Part shown: positions 26,952 through 36,522 of the stretch, one piece after another
Position numbering within the stretch: the stretch's first letter is position 1
How the letters are laid out: each line of letters begins with the position of its first letter
Assembly (NCBI RefSeq): GCF_002939305.1
Contig: NZ_MVDI01000001.1
Location: 1,612,001 to 1,676,000, forward strand
Origin: Chroococcidiopsis sp. TS-821
GTDB taxonomy: Bacteria; Cyanobacteriota; Cyanobacteriia; Cyanobacteriales; Chroococcidiopsidaceae
DNA length: 64,000 nt
Direction of reading: 5' to 3'
The notes under the pieces: generated by a model
What the model was told of the DNA's origin: nothing
Seen by the model: only the letters and a program-made list of their open reading frames with translations
The model's database searches: none
Program-made: the position numbers and the translations under genes

Positions 26952-27617
26952 ATGAAAAAGATTTTAGTTATTGAAGATGAGGCAGATGTTAGAGCTAATA
27001 TTATTGAGCTGCTTGAAGCGGAAGATTTTCATGTAGTTGGTGCAGAAAATGGTTTTTTTGGAGCCTTATGGGCACAAGAATATTTACCTGATTTAATTAT
27101 TTGTGATGTAAGAATGCCAGAATTAAATGGTTATGACGTACTCACAGCATTACGTCAAGATGTTGCCACAGCTACAATTCCTTTCATTTTTCTGACAGCA
27201 AATGCAGATCGTTCTGATATGCGACGGGGTATGGAATTAGGTGCAGATGACTATTTAACTAAACCTTTTTCACGGACAGAATTATTAAATGCGATCGCCT
27301 CTCGGTTTGCTAAACAAGAAGTCGTAATGCAACAATATAATAACGAACGCGAACGGGCTGAGTCTTTGAAACAAAAAGTCCAAGAATTAGAAAACTATGC
27401 TAGCAATAAAGCAAGCGTCGTACCAAAACTGAATATGGCAATGTCTTTAGTTAAGAAATTACCTCCAGGTTCTCAACGCGATCGCTGTCTAGAAATTCTC
27501 CGCCAAGTTTGTAACGAAGAAATTAGTACCCTAAATAATACTCCAGCTCTCCAAAAACTTTTACCAGCTGAAAATATCGATTTCCTGCAAAAATTTAATT
27601 TGGTATCTAAGCAGTGA
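26952..27617 (+). CDS. Response regulator with C-terminal coiled coil
   Basis: The 221-residue product has a CheY-like receiver (residues 1-120): acidic pair in VIEDEAD, phospho-acceptor Asp in LIICDVRMPELNGYDV, FLTANADR and the Lys in YLTKPFSR. The output region (120-221) contains no DNA-binding helix-turn-helix; it starts with a charged coiled coil (NERERAESLKQKVQELEN) and ends in a helical part. It follows the kinase gene after 11 bp with agga-type spacing and has a terminator at 27652. It probably signals through protein contact. Confidence 0.9.
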   Translation: MKKILVIEDEADVRANIIELLEAEDFHVVGAENGFFGALWAQEYLPDLIICDVRMPELNGYDVLTALRQDVATATIPFIFLTANADRSDMRRGMELGADDYLTKPFSRTELLNAIASRFAKQEVVMQQYNNERERAESLKQKVQELENYASNKASVVPKLNMAMSLVKKLPPGSQRDRCLEILRQVCNEEISTLNNTPALQKLLPAENIDFLQKFNLVSKQ

Positions 27618-27651
27618 ACAACAAAACTTAAGAGTTTCGCTTCAGGTTGTC

Positions 27652-27684
27652 GGCACTTCATGGTTCAATGCAGTGCCTTTTTTT
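27652..27684 (+). terminator. Intrinsic terminator of the two-component pair
   Basis: GGCACT and AGTGCC form the stem with a 14-base loop, followed by seven T. It sits 34 bp after the response regulator stop and probably ends the kinase-regulator operon. Confidence 0.7.
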
Positions 27685-27794
27685 ATATTCAAATAACGAT
27701 CGCTAACTAAGAAGTACGTTGCATAAGAATCTTAAGAAGGTAGAAGTATACTTGCTATATTAAAAATAGTTGGATCTGGTATTAATTTCTTAAA

Positions 27795-28580
27795 GTGACA
27801 CAACCTGAAGCTTTGCGATCGCTCTTAGAATCTGTTGCTGCTGGTGAAGTTAATCCAGTAGAAGCTTTTGATAAACTAAAACATCTCAACTACGAACCTG
27901 TTGGTGATTTTGCACGAATTGACCATCATCGTCGCTTGCGAACAGGTTTTCCAGAGGTTATCTGGGGTCCAGGAAAAACACCCGATCAGATTGCTCAAAT
28001 TATGACCGCAATGCGCGATCGCGGTTCAGTTGTGATGGCAACGCGCATCGAACCCGCAGTTTACGCCCAACTCCAAGAAAAAGTACCAAATTTGCACTAC
28101 TACGCAATGGCACGAATTTGTGCGATCGCAACGACCATTGAACCACAATGCCCTGGCGTGATCAGTATTCTTTCCGCTGGTACTGCTGATTTACCCGTCG
28201 CAGAAGAAGCCGCTGTAACTGCCGAACTTTCTGGCTTTCGCGTTCATCGGTTGTGGGATGTCGGCGTCGCGGGAATTCACCGCTTACTGAGTAATCGCCA
28301 TGTTGTTGAGTCTGCTGATGTCTTAATCGTCGTCGCTGGAATGGAAGGCGCGTTACCTAGTGTTGTTGCAGGTTTAGCCGATTGTCCAGTGATTGCAGTT
28401 CCCACAAGTATCGGTTATGGTGCAAGTTTCGGTGGATTAGCCCCCCTCTTGACAATGCTCAATTCTTGTGCTGCGGGAGTTGGTGTTGTGAATATCGATA
28501 ATGGCTTCGGTGCAGCAGTTTTGGCTGGGCAAATTTTAAGAGCAGCGTATAAGTTACATCTAAGTCAGAGCCGCAATTAG
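27795..28580 (+). CDS. larB: Nickel-pincer cofactor biosynthesis protein LarB
   Basis: LarB carboxylates and hydrolyses nicotinic acid adenine dinucleotide, the first step to the nickel-pincer nucleotide of lactate racemase-type enzymes. The 261-residue product begins at GTG and has the PurE-like fold: VIWGPGKTPDQI, RICAIATTIEPQC, ILSAGTADLPVAEEAAVTAE, DVGVAGIHRLL and VVAGMEGALPSVVAGL. Length is typical. larC and larE are not nearby, so the pathway is dispersed or incomplete. A small hypothetical membrane protein gene follows 16 bp after the stop. Confidence 0.92.
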   Translation: MTQPEALRSLLESVAAGEVNPVEAFDKLKHLNYEPVGDFARIDHHRRLRTGFPEVIWGPGKTPDQIAQIMTAMRDRGSVVMATRIEPAVYAQLQEKVPNLHYYAMARICAIATTIEPQCPGVISILSAGTADLPVAEEAAVTAELSGFRVHRLWDVGVAGIHRLLSNRHVVESADVLIVVAGMEGALPSVVAGLADCPVIAVPTSIGYGASFGGLAPLLTMLNSCAAGVGVVNIDNGFGAAVLAGQILRAAYKLHLSQSRN

Positions 28581-28596
28581 CTGGAAAACCACTTTC

Positions 28597-28851
28597 ATGA
28601 GGCGACGTGTCACAGCTATTGCCATTATTTCAAGTATTATACTGGTATTTTTATCTACTTATTTACCTACAACAGTTTTTAGTCAAGTAGAATTAGCGAG
28701 CGTTAAGTTTGATTTACCGTTTCCTTTTATTGTTCAAAACCAAGCATATTATCCACCATTTTTTCCTTGGCAAACTCGAATTAGCTCGCTTTGGAAATAT
28801 CCCGTACAAATTTATTTTCACGTATTCTTTATTGATGCAGTCATTATTTAG
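28597..28851 (+). CDS. Small membrane or exported hypothetical protein
   Basis: An 84-residue product not assigned to a named family. It starts with two arginines and a hydrophobic helix (residues 6-28, IAIISSIILVFLSTYL) and continues with an aromatic-rich stretch (FDLPFPFIVQ, then YYPPFFPWQTR), which resembles small uncharacterised proteins I associate with cyanobacteria. It lies 16 bp after larB on the same strand and may be cotranscribed. A second hydrophobic segment ends the protein. Coding status is likely but not certain. Confidence 0.55.
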   Translation: MRRRVTAIAIISSIILVFLSTYLPTTVFSQVELASVKFDLPFPFIVQNQAYYPPFFPWQTRISSLWKYPVQIYFHVFFIDAVII

Positions 28852-29005
28852 TTAGGAATTCTCTTTGTGTTCAAAATTTTCAAAGTAATTGAAGTTAAAC
28901 TGCGATAATCATTAATTTCATAATTATAAAGATACATAACAAATGTACGGAAAATAGTAACAACGTGTTGATGAAAGAAGTAGTTGTGATGTAGGATACC
29001 TGCTC

Positions 29006-29881
29006 ATGTCAGCGCCATTTTATCGTGTCATTAAAGGTAACTTTGTCATCAAAGGTAAGGAACCTGACGGCGATTCTGTTCGGTTTATTGCTAATAATCC
29101 AAACTTGTATGAAGAACTGCATCGCAGTTATCGTATTGAATTGTCACGCGATCGCAGCGTACAACTACGATTTGAAGGTATTGACGCACCAGAAGTGCAT
29201 TATGGTAGAGACGCTCAAATCTTAGGCGATAAAGCCCGCGATCGTCTCCTAGATTTGATGGGTTTTAAAAATATCATCTTTACAGGAAACCGTGTAGAGT
29301 CTACCGATCCAGACCGCAGACCTGGAGCTATTTTATCAAAAGCTGCAGATGCTAATGGTCGCCCAGTTTCTTATATTTTTTTAGATGAAGATGCAGCACA
29401 GCTAGAAGATGCTGAGTGGATTCGAGTCGAGGATAAGCGACTAAAAAAAACTATCAATTACCAAATGATTCAAGACGGTAACGCCTACTACACCGTCTAC
29501 ACTTCTACACCTTTGAGCCATCAAAAATTATTACGTAAAGTAGCTACACAAGCGAGAACAGATAAATTAGGTATTTGGGCGGAAGATGCAACAAATGAAT
29601 TTGAGTTAGAAGACAAAACTTCGATTACAGTACCTAACGGACAACTCATCTTACCTAAACTCTTCCGCCGCTGTATCGATTACCTAAAAGCAGTTGATAA
29701 AGGATTTGATGGTAATTTAAAAGATTGGCTGATTTCTATCTCTTCAGGTTCGCGTAACGAAAACGATCGCGTTGTGGTTAGCAACAGTATGGAATTAAAG
29801 CTAAGTGACTTAATTAAACAACGTAATAACAAAATCGTTTTTCAAGCTGATTTACTTGATATAACGTTCGTAGAGAAATAA
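29006..29881 (+). CDS. SNase-like (thermonuclease family) protein
   Basis: A 291-residue protein with a staphylococcal-nuclease OB fold in the first 200 residues: DGDSVRFIANNP, VQLRFEGIDAPEVHYG, a long insertion of about 40 residues, then the helix MIQDGNAYYTVYT and RTDKLGIWAED. Asp and Glu of the calcium/active site can be matched, while the second catalytic Arg is less clear. No signal peptide is seen, so a cytoplasmic place is inferred, unlike secreted SNases. The C-terminal 90 residues show no known domain. Confidence 0.75.
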   Translation: MSAPFYRVIKGNFVIKGKEPDGDSVRFIANNPNLYEELHRSYRIELSRDRSVQLRFEGIDAPEVHYGRDAQILGDKARDRLLDLMGFKNIIFTGNRVESTDPDRRPGAILSKAADANGRPVSYIFLDEDAAQLEDAEWIRVEDKRLKKTINYQMIQDGNAYYTVYTSTPLSHQKLLRKVATQARTDKLGIWAEDATNEFELEDKTSITVPNGQLILPKLFRRCIDYLKAVDKGFDGNLKDWLISISSGSRNENDRVVVSNSMELKLSDLIKQRNNKIVFQADLLDITFVEK

Positions 29882-29988
29882 TAGTAAATTATACTCTATC
29901 TATCAAAGTTCCCTGTGCAGAATTTAGAAGGTTTCTCAGAAACCCAAAATTAAAAGAGGCATTTAGCTAAGAGTAATCAGCGATTGCT

Positions 29989-30603
29989 TCACTGCAACAC
30001 AAGATCTAACCAAGTAGGATAAGCATAAGAATTTTTTCTATGCAGTTCTCCAGGATACGACTTAAAAATCCATTCAGCGACATATTTAAGAGTTTCAAGT
30101 AGAGATTCGTCAGTCGTAGAAGCTTCAAAAGCCAAACTCCACCAAAGATCGCGATCGACTTCTAATTCAGTTAATTCTACATTACAAGTGCGATCGCTTA
30201 CCTCATCGATCCCAATTGCGATGACTTCCCGCTCTGGAGAAAGTTGATATTTGTGCTGAGTACGCACCTTTTTTATCTTCACCCAAGCTTTTTTACCGAC
30301 AACTGCTTGCGGCTGAAAGCTTTCATGACTCGCATCTTCACACAACCACTTTGCCCACTTCTCAGCATTGCCTGTAATTTTGCCAAATTGCAAGTCACCC
30401 AATTGTGCTTTGCGCCATTTAATTTCTAATCTTCCCTGTCGCAGTTTAATTCCTACAAAATCACTTTCAGGAACATACAAGTAAATATCTTCGCGTTTTT
30501 CCGCTGGTGGTAGATATCCAAGCTGTTCTTGCTCAAACCATTGAGAGACGTGTTGTGGTAGTTTACCAGGATAAAACCAGCGTAATTCTGCTGTTGTCAG
30601 CAT
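29989..30603 (-). CDS. Conserved-looking hypothetical protein, possibly CYTH-like
   Basis: Start chosen at the ATG at 30603 (MLTTAELRWFYPGKLPQ), giving 204 residues; an upstream ATG at 30624 adds seven. The sequence alternates charged residues in beta-like strands (RLEIKWRKAQLG, YQLSPEREVIAIGIDEVSDR). The ELRWFYPG start and the strand pattern recall the tunnel fold of CYTH phosphatases, but the usual ExExK signature is not present, so this is only a suggestion. It is convergent with the SNase-like gene and divergent from psbP. Confidence 0.6.
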   Translation of the reverse strand: MLTTAELRWFYPGKLPQHVSQWFEQEQLGYLPPAEKREDIYLYVPESDFVGIKLRQGRLEIKWRKAQLGDLQFGKITGNAEKWAKWLCEDASHESFQPQAVVGKKAWVKIKKVRTQHKYQLSPEREVIAIGIDEVSDRTCNVELTELEVDRDLWWSLAFEASTTDESLLETLKYVAEWIFKSYPGELHRKNSYAYPTWLDLVLQ

Positions 30604-30799
30604 AAGTAATATTCCCAATTGCACTTTTTATCTTCAGCATGACAAGCAACATCTCTCAACGCGAGTATCCCAAGGTGAGATAATGAAAATTGCCTGGAGT
30701 ATTTTTGCTACCTACATTTGTTCGCTAGTCCCGCGCAAGAGCAATTCTTTGTCACAGAAAATTTTAGAGAGAATGGGTGTCATAACCTCAAAGGGAGAG

Positions 30800-31342
30800 A
30801 TGTTGAGACGAATTCTGGTAATTTTATTAATCGCTTTTAGCGTCAGTTTAACAAGCTGTTCGTCAGCTGTTTCCGGCTTGAAGAGTTATGTCGATAGCAC
30901 CGATGGCTATGAGTTTTTGTATCCGAATGGCTGGGTTCCGGTCAATGTCTCAAATGGTCCTGATATTGTATTGCACGATTTAATTGAAACAACCGAAAAT
31001 GTATCAGTAGTGATTAGTGAGGTTCCGCAAGGCAAAACCTTAAGCGATCTCGGAAGCCCCAGTGAAGTAGGCTACAAACTAGGCAAAAGCGCGATCGCAC
31101 CTCCCGAATCTGGGCGAGAAGCTGAGTTAGTTAACGCTGAAAAATTAGAAACCGATGCAAAAACGTATTACCTTCTCGAATACACAGTCAAGCTTCCCAA
31201 CCAACAACAACGCCACAATATCGCCAGTGTCGCAGTCAGTCGTGGTAAGCTATTTACTTTTAACGCCTCTACTCCCGAACGACGCTGGGCAAAAGTTAAA
31301 CCAACTTTCGATGCAATTGTAAAATCATTTACAGTTTATTAA
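30800..31342 (+). CDS. PsbP-domain lipoprotein (CyanoP)
   Basis: CyanoP is a lumenal lipoprotein linked to photosystem II assembly or stability. From the ATG at 30800 (after agggaga) the 180-residue product has a short positive start, a hydrophobic segment and the lipobox SLTSC. The PsbP domain follows: YEFLYPNGWVPVNV near the start and FTFNASTPERRWAKVK then FDAIVKSFTVY at the end. A longer reading frame from 30683 adds 39 residues that break the signal peptide and is rejected. maf follows 26 bp later, a pairing I recall from other cyanobacteria. Confidence 0.9.
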   Translation: MLRRILVILLIAFSVSLTSCSSAVSGLKSYVDSTDGYEFLYPNGWVPVNVSNGPDIVLHDLIETTENVSVVISEVPQGKTLSDLGSPSEVGYKLGKSAIAPPESGREAELVNAEKLETDAKTYYLLEYTVKLPNQQQRHNIASVAVSRGKLFTFNASTPERRWAKVKPTFDAIVKSFTVY

Positions 31343-31368
31343 TCTCTCACTCCTCACCCCTCTAACCC

Positions 31369-31959
31369 ATGGGTATGCAATTTGTACTTGCTTCTGCTTC
31401 CCCAGCGCGACGTCGTTTATTACAAAGCGTTGGAATTGAGCCTACAGTTGCGCCGAGTAACTTTGATGAATCGCAGGTTAAAGAACGCGATCCTCGATTG
31501 TTAGTCAAAACTTTAGCACGCAGTAAAGCCGAAACTGTTGCACCTCAATTTGATTCTGGATTAATTATGGGGTGCGATTCGGTTTTATTAATCAATGGTG
31601 AAATTCACGGTAAACCTGCTAACGTTTCTGAAGCGATCGCCCGCTGGCAAAAAATGCGGGGTAACGTTGGCGAACTCTATACAGGTCATGCTTTAATTGA
31701 CTTGCGTCAACGCCATACACTAGTACGCTGCCAAGTGACACGAGTTTATTTTGCTGTAGCAAGCGATCGTCAAATTGAAGCTTACGTTGCGACAGGAGAA
31801 CCGCTTAAATGCGCTGGTGGCTTTGCTTTAGAAGGCAAAGGCGGTTTATTTGTAGAGAAGCTAGAAGGGTGTCATACCAATGTCATTGGTTTAAGTTTGC
31901 CGCTACTACGCCATATGCTAAGTGACTTAGGCTACGATGTTACGGATTTTTGGCATTAG
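31369..31959 (+). CDS. maf: Maf-family nucleoside triphosphate pyrophosphatase
   Basis: Maf proteins hydrolyse non-canonical or specific NTPs such as dTTP, UTP or modified bases to monophosphates. The 196-residue product shows [17 protein letters not shown] at the start, [25 protein letters not shown] with the catalytic Asp, and the C-terminal [19 protein letters not shown] and VIGLSLPLL. It follows psbP closely and is probably cotranscribed. The start is at 31369 or the ATG two codons later. Confidence 0.93.
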   Translation: MGMQFVLASASPARRRLLQSVGIEPTVAPSNFDESQVKERDPRLLVKTLARSKAETVAPQFDSGLIMGCDSVLLINGEIHGKPANVSEAIARWQKMRGNVGELYTGHALIDLRQRHTLVRCQVTRVYFAVASDRQIEAYVATGEPLKCAGGFALEGKGGLFVEKLEGCHTNVIGLSLPLLRHMLSDLGYDVTDFWH

Positions 31960-32402
31960 TACAAATATATAAACAATATATAAACACTGATGCGCGTGAA
32001 GCACAATTTCTCCGTAGTGCGCAACCCATGCAACTCATTCATCGCTGGATAAGTGACACAAAAGCAACGCTTCGTTGTGACTAAAATCGCTAGGAAGTTC
32101 GCGTAGTTCTAGCTATTTGCTGTAAATTCTTCTGGCTTTACTTGATTTAGAAAAGTTTGATACTCCACCATTGCGAGTGTTCGTTAGAAATTGCTTACAC
32201 ATCAAGCTGCATTAGAAGTTCCTTTATCAGCGTCGGCTCGGTGCTATTTACGCTTATTCAAATTTCTCAAACACATACTGTAACCAATGATACATAAGTA
32301 CAGCTTCAGCCATAAGTTGTTTCATAAATTTACTTTTAGGAGAGCGGTAGGACTGCTAGCGGTAATCTAGTTAAAACGACAAGTAAACGCAAGTGTTGTT
32401 TT
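31960..32402. other. Intergenic region upstream of pcyA
   Basis: About 440 bp with no recognisable gene. The section near 32060-32130 (gttgtgactaaaatcgctag and gttcgcgtagttctagc) looks like a very worn copy of the family A hairpin repeat. The pcyA promoter must lie at the right end but is not distinct. Confidence 0.4.
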
Positions 32403-33131
32403 ATGACATCCACCATTTACTCGCTACGCTCGCAACAGCATCCCCTAATTCGTCAATTAGCTGATACCATCGAGTCAACTTGGCAGCGGTTAGAACTCTC
32501 GCCTTACCAGTTACCGCACGAGTTTGGGTATGTGGAAGGAAGATTAGAAGGCGAAAAACTCACGATTGAAAATCGCTGCTATCAGGCGCCGCAATTTCGC
32601 AAAATGCACCTCGAACTCGCCAAAGTAGGAACAACGTTGGATATTTTGCATTGCGTCATGTTTCCTCGCGCCGAATACAATTTACCGATGTTCGGTTGCG
32701 ATTTAGTTGGCGGAAGAGGGCAAATTAGTGCTGCGATCGCCGATCTATCTCCTGTTGCGGATGGTAACTTACCAAATACCTATACCCAAGCATTAGCTGC
32801 GCTTCCCGCAGTTCATTTTTCACAACCAAGAGAACTTCCAAAATGGGGACACATTTTCTCTCAATTTTGTCTATTTGTTCGCCCGAATGGTGAAATCGAA
32901 GAAGCACATTTTCTCCAGCAAGTACAAAACTACTTAGATATTCACGTAACACAGGCGATCGCAGCGCAACCCGTATCCGCAGCGCAAAAAGCACAAATTT
33001 TAGCAGGTCAACGCAACTACTGCATCCAACAGCAGCAAAACGATAAAACCCGTCGGGTTCTAGAAAAAGCTTTTGGCAAAGAATGGGCAGATCGCTATAT
33101 GACAACCGTCTTGTTTGACTACATCGAGTAA
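32403..33131 (+). CDS. pcyA: Phycocyanobilin:ferredoxin oxidoreductase
   Basis: PcyA reduces biliverdin IXalpha by four electrons from ferredoxin to make phycocyanobilin, the chromophore of phycobiliproteins and phytochromes. The 242-residue product has the family core [21 protein letters not shown]; the Asp in FGCDLV is the catalytic Asp of the family. The end reads [20 protein letters not shown] then LFDYIE, as in other PcyA. Its neighbour on the opposite strand is apcD, whose product binds this bilin. Length is standard. Confidence 0.96.
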   Translation: MTSTIYSLRSQQHPLIRQLADTIESTWQRLELSPYQLPHEFGYVEGRLEGEKLTIENRCYQAPQFRKMHLELAKVGTTLDILHCVMFPRAEYNLPMFGCDLVGGRGQISAAIADLSPVADGNLPNTYTQALAALPAVHFSQPRELPKWGHIFSQFCLFVRPNGEIEEAHFLQQVQNYLDIHVTQAIAAQPVSAAQKAQILAGQRNYCIQQQQNDKTRRVLEKAFGKEWADRYMTTVLFDYIE

Positions 33132-33211
33132 GTAAAAACAGTCCCCACCAACTGCGATCGCTCTAACAAAAATGCTAGCAGCAGTCGTAGATAGTGGGGT
33201 ATTAGGTGAAA

Positions 33212-33340
33212 TGAATTGTCGCCTAGTGACCAAAGTCGCGGCTTGATAGACAAAGTTCACCTGCGTGAACTAACGAAATTTAGTGCTAAAGAGATCTGTA
33301 GAGACAGATTTTGTTTTTCTAGCTGCGGTTTTAACCAATC
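33212..33340. repeat. Degenerate hairpin repeat (family A, copy 3)
   Basis: Runs gtcgcctagtgaccaaagtc, gcggctt, gacaaagttcacctgcgtga, a loop of about 50 bases, then ctagctgcggttttaacc. The order of arms matches the copy at 4420-4556. It sits between the convergent pcyA and apcD genes. Confidence 0.6.
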
Positions 33341-33367
33341 AACTTTTTCGTCGAACTGACATTAGCA

Positions 33368-33853
33368 CTAAGACATAGCTTGAATAATATAATCAAAGTA
33401 GGGCGCAGCTTCGGCAGCGTCTTCTGAACTTAATAAGCCCAACGATGCTTCCTTAAGACAACGAATCGATTCCACCATTCCTGGGACAGGCACGCCGAGC
33501 GAATTATACATTTCTCGGACACCGATTAAACCAATTTTTTCAATTGGTTCTTTGTCGCCAGAAAGCACGCCATAAGTAATCAAGCGCAAGTACCAACCGT
33601 AGTCACGCAGACACAAAGCCCGCTGGCGTTCGCCATAAGCATTTCCACCAGGTGCGATAAAATCAGGACGTTTCTGCCAAAGTTGTTTACTGGCTTGCTG
33701 AACAATCTTCTTTTCATTTTCTGCTAGCGTACTCGCAATACGCATCCGTTGTTCGCCGGTTTGCAAAAAATCTTTGATGTTTTTTAGTTCGCCGCTGCTA
33801 GGATAACGCAATTCGTCGTCGGCTTTAAGAATAACTTGGCTAACTACACTCAT
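33368..33853 (-). CDS. apcD: Allophycocyanin-B alpha subunit
   Basis: ApcD is a minor core component of the phycobilisome and a terminal emitter passing energy toward photosystem I. From the ATG at 33853 the 161-residue product reads [20 protein letters not shown], then [20 protein letters not shown] with the bilin-attachment Cys in [11 protein letters not shown], and ends [20 protein letters not shown]. It matches ApcD better than ApcA in this N-terminal and C-terminal wording. An upstream ATG at 33880 would add nine residues unlike the family and is rejected. Confidence 0.93.
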   Translation of the reverse strand: MSVVSQVILKADDELRYPSSGELKNIKDFLQTGEQRMRIASTLAENEKKIVQQASKQLWQKRPDFIAPGGNAYGERQRALCLRDYGWYLRLITYGVLSGDKEPIEKIGLIGVREMYNSLGVPVPGMVESIRCLKEASLGLLSSEDAAEAAPYFDYIIQAMS

Positions 33854-33938
33854 GATTAGGGGAATCTCAAAGAATTTCAAAAGAATATCACTTGTAGTTT
33901 AACGAGTCAGTGGCACTCAAAGAAAGAGAGAGAATACT

Positions 33939-35339
33939 GTGTCCATAACAGAATTATCTAATATTGATGCTCAAAATCAGTCAAAAAATTTGTGGCGACA
34001 AGGTAACTTAGTCGAAGTTGTCATTCATGACTTGAGCGATACTGGCGACGGCGTAGGAAAATTTGGCGATCGCGTTGTTTTCGTTCCTGATACTGCGCCA
34101 GGCGATCGCGCCTTAGTACGCCTTACTTATACGAAACCCGAATTCGCGCGTGCTAAGCTTTACAAGTTACTCGAATCCTCTCCACACCGCATTCGTCCGA
34201 GTTGTATTGTTGCAGATAAGTGTGGCGGTTGTCAGTGGCAGCATATTAGTTATAAATATCAATTAGAAGCTAAACGCAATCTCGTTATCCAGGCTTTACA
34301 ACGTATTGGTGGCTTTAATAACCCTCCTGTTGATTCGGTTCTCGCCGCACCTTCACCGTTAAACTACCGCAATAAAGCGACCTATCCTTTAGGAATTTCG
34401 GCAACTGGACAAGTTCAAGCAGGTTACTTTCAAAAAAATAGCCATCAATTAATTAATCTTAATCAATGTCCTATCCAAGACTCGCGGTTAAATCCCTTAC
34501 TACGCGAAGTTAAGCAAGATATTCAACGCCAAAAGTGGCAAATATACGATGAAAAGCGCCACCAAGGGCAAATTCGTCACTTAGCGCTACGTATTGGACG
34601 TCGCACAGGTGAAATGCTGCTCACACTTGTCGTCAAAGATTGGCTACCAGAAGTTGCAACCCAAGCCCAAATATGGTTGGATCGCTATCCCCAGTTAGTC
34701 GGTGTCGCCGTCAATCGCAACCGCGATCGCACTAATGCAATTTTCGGGCAAGAAACTCGGTGTGTCGCAGGTAGAAACTATCTTATTGAAGAATTTGCTG
34801 GATTGCAATTTCAAATACGCCCTGAGACATTCTTTCAAGTCAACACCGAAGTCGCAGAAGCTTTATTGCCAGAAATCGCGCAGCAACTCAATTTACAAGG
34901 ACACGAAATATTACTCGATGCGTATTGTGGAATTGGTACGCTAACTTTACCTTTAGCACAGCAAGTTAGACGAGCAATTGGTTTAGAACTACAACCAGCA
35001 TCAGTACAGCAAGCACAACGCAACGCAGATTTAAATCACATCAATAATGTCACTTTTGTAGTAGGTGCAGTGGAAAAATTGCTGCCACAGCTAGATATCG
35101 TACCTGATGTTGTTTTACTCGACCCGCCGCGTAAAGGATGCGATCGCACAGTTATTGAAACTTTATTGCAAGTGCAACCATCACGAATTGTCTACGTAAG
35201 TTGTAAAGCCGCAACTCTCGCCCGCGACCTCAAATTACTCTGTCAAACAGGAATGTATCAGTTAGTACGCGTCCAACCCGCAGATTTCTTCCCACAAACA
35301 TCGCACGTAGAATGTGCAGCCTTTCTTGTCAGTAGTTAG
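33939..35339 (+). CDS. rlmD: 23S rRNA (uracil-C5)-methyltransferase, RlmD/RumA type
   Basis: The 466-residue product begins at GTG. Domains in order: TRAM RNA-binding domain (about 20-85, VVIHDLSDTGDGVGKFGDRV), a 4Fe-4S site with CIVADKCGGCQWQH plus a later Cys in NQCPIQD, and the SAM methyltransferase core with LLDAYCGIGTLTLPLA, LLDPPRKGCD and the catalytic Cys in IVYVSCKAATLARDL. These define the RumA family that makes m5U in 23S rRNA or tRNA. Cyanobacteria often carry one such protein, so the exact site is uncertain. It diverges from apcD. Confidence 0.9.
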   Translation: MSITELSNIDAQNQSKNLWRQGNLVEVVIHDLSDTGDGVGKFGDRVVFVPDTAPGDRALVRLTYTKPEFARAKLYKLLESSPHRIRPSCIVADKCGGCQWQHISYKYQLEAKRNLVIQALQRIGGFNNPPVDSVLAAPSPLNYRNKATYPLGISATGQVQAGYFQKNSHQLINLNQCPIQDSRLNPLLREVKQDIQRQKWQIYDEKRHQGQIRHLALRIGRRTGEMLLTLVVKDWLPEVATQAQIWLDRYPQLVGVAVNRNRDRTNAIFGQETRCVAGRNYLIEEFAGLQFQIRPETFFQVNTEVAEALLPEIAQQLNLQGHEILLDAYCGIGTLTLPLAQQVRRAIGLELQPASVQQAQRNADLNHINNVTFVVGAVEKLLPQLDIVPDVVLLDPPRKGCDRTVIETLLQVQPSRIVYVSCKAATLARDLKLLCQTGMYQLVRVQPADFFPQTSHVECAAFLVSS

Positions 35340-35431
35340 TCGTTAGTTGAATTGACTAAGAACATCAGCCGAATTCTATTTCCGAATCAAAAGCGTTTGA
35401 GAAGCATATAGAAGGCTAATATAACGAGTCA

Positions 35432-36103
35432 TTATTCATATTTATTCTTATTAACGCGAACGGCGCGCCATTGCCGAATCCATTGTCTGAATGCTTTTAA
35501 AGCACGACTTCTCCCCAGCGAACGTGCTTGCGCAACAAAGTCTGTGATTAATGCTATAACTGGCAGTTCAGGAAACGTTGGACTGATAGAAGACTCTTTG
35601 TATTGGTCATTTTGCAGCACATCAATTCGTAACTGGCCATTCTCAAACCGCCAAAGTTCTGGAACTTGTAATGCTTTGTAAGCTTCTAGCTGAGTTTTAG
35701 AAGTGATGTCAATCTCAATTACTAAATCTGGTGGAGGATCTACCGTCAGGTCAATTCTACTGCGACCAATCATTTGTACGTAATTCGCAATGTAGAATGA
35801 CTCATCAGGCTCAACTCCACGTTCCATATCCTGTCGCTTAAAAGTCGTTGAACCAAAAGACTCACAATCTATTTCTAATTCTTCGAGTAAGATTTTTACT
35901 AAATCTCCAACGATTCCCTTAATTACTTCATGTTCTGGCAGCGGTGACATAATCTCTAACGTACCCTGGCTGTAGGCAACTCGCGAGCCACGATGTTCGC
36001 CTAAATCTTCTAAAATCTCCTCAAATTGCTGCCAGTTTACATTTCGCAATAATATACGTTGTCCTGGTGAGATATCAAGTTGACTGAGTTGCAGCGTTAC
36101 CAT
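35432..36103 (-). CDS. Uma2 family endonuclease-like protein
   Basis: Uma2 (DUF820) proteins have a PD-(D/E)xK nuclease fold and are greatly expanded in cyanobacteria; their role is unclear. The 223-residue product shows YSQGTLEIMSPLPEHEVIKG, EPDESFYIANYVQM and DPPPDLVIEIDITSKTQLEA, giving the Asp, the Glu-x-Asp and the Lys of the active site, followed by VPELWRFENGQLRI. It is complete and stands alone, convergent with rlmD. Confidence 0.88.
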   Translation of the reverse strand: MVTLQLSQLDISPGQRILLRNVNWQQFEEILEDLGEHRGSRVAYSQGTLEIMSPLPEHEVIKGIVGDLVKILLEELEIDCESFGSTTFKRQDMERGVEPDESFYIANYVQMIGRSRIDLTVDPPPDLVIEIDITSKTQLEAYKALQVPELWRFENGQLRIDVLQNDQYKESSISPTFPELPVIALITDFVAQARSLGRSRALKAFRQWIRQWRAVRVNKNKYE

Positions 36104-36522
36104 AATTTGTAATTGACAACAATTGAATTTTGTTGAACATTATCGCAAGTTGCAATTGCACATACCAATACTTCAAGTATTGTCTCTACATTTATAAATG
36201 TTAGAATAAAATTAAACCTGCATTTTTTAGCTAGAAAAAAAGGTTTACGGGTATATCCGCAAGCAAGTCAACTTTAGATTGGCAGAAAACTGACGGGGAA
36301 TCTATGCTTTTGAGGGCTGAAAGCTTGATACAACTAAATGACTGCACAATCATCTTTATCGCAATAGACTACACGATCAGATCGCAAACGGCTTTTCAGT
36401 GAAATGTTCCAATTTCCTTAGAACTAATTAATCTTTGCTCCAAGTGAATTGGATTTAAGTAACTAAAATCGGCAAAACATCAGCTGATATTTACTAGCTA
36501 AAAGCTACGAGGTTTTTGATCT
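36104..36522. other. Intergenic region with no recognised element
   Basis: About 420 bp, AT-rich, between the divergent Uma2 and ATPase genes. It must contain both promoters. No repeat, RNA or conserved coding fragment was recognised. Confidence 0.4.

Noticed and set aside
29989-30603. CYTH phosphatase
   Set aside because: The ExExK signature is missing; mentioned only as a possibility.
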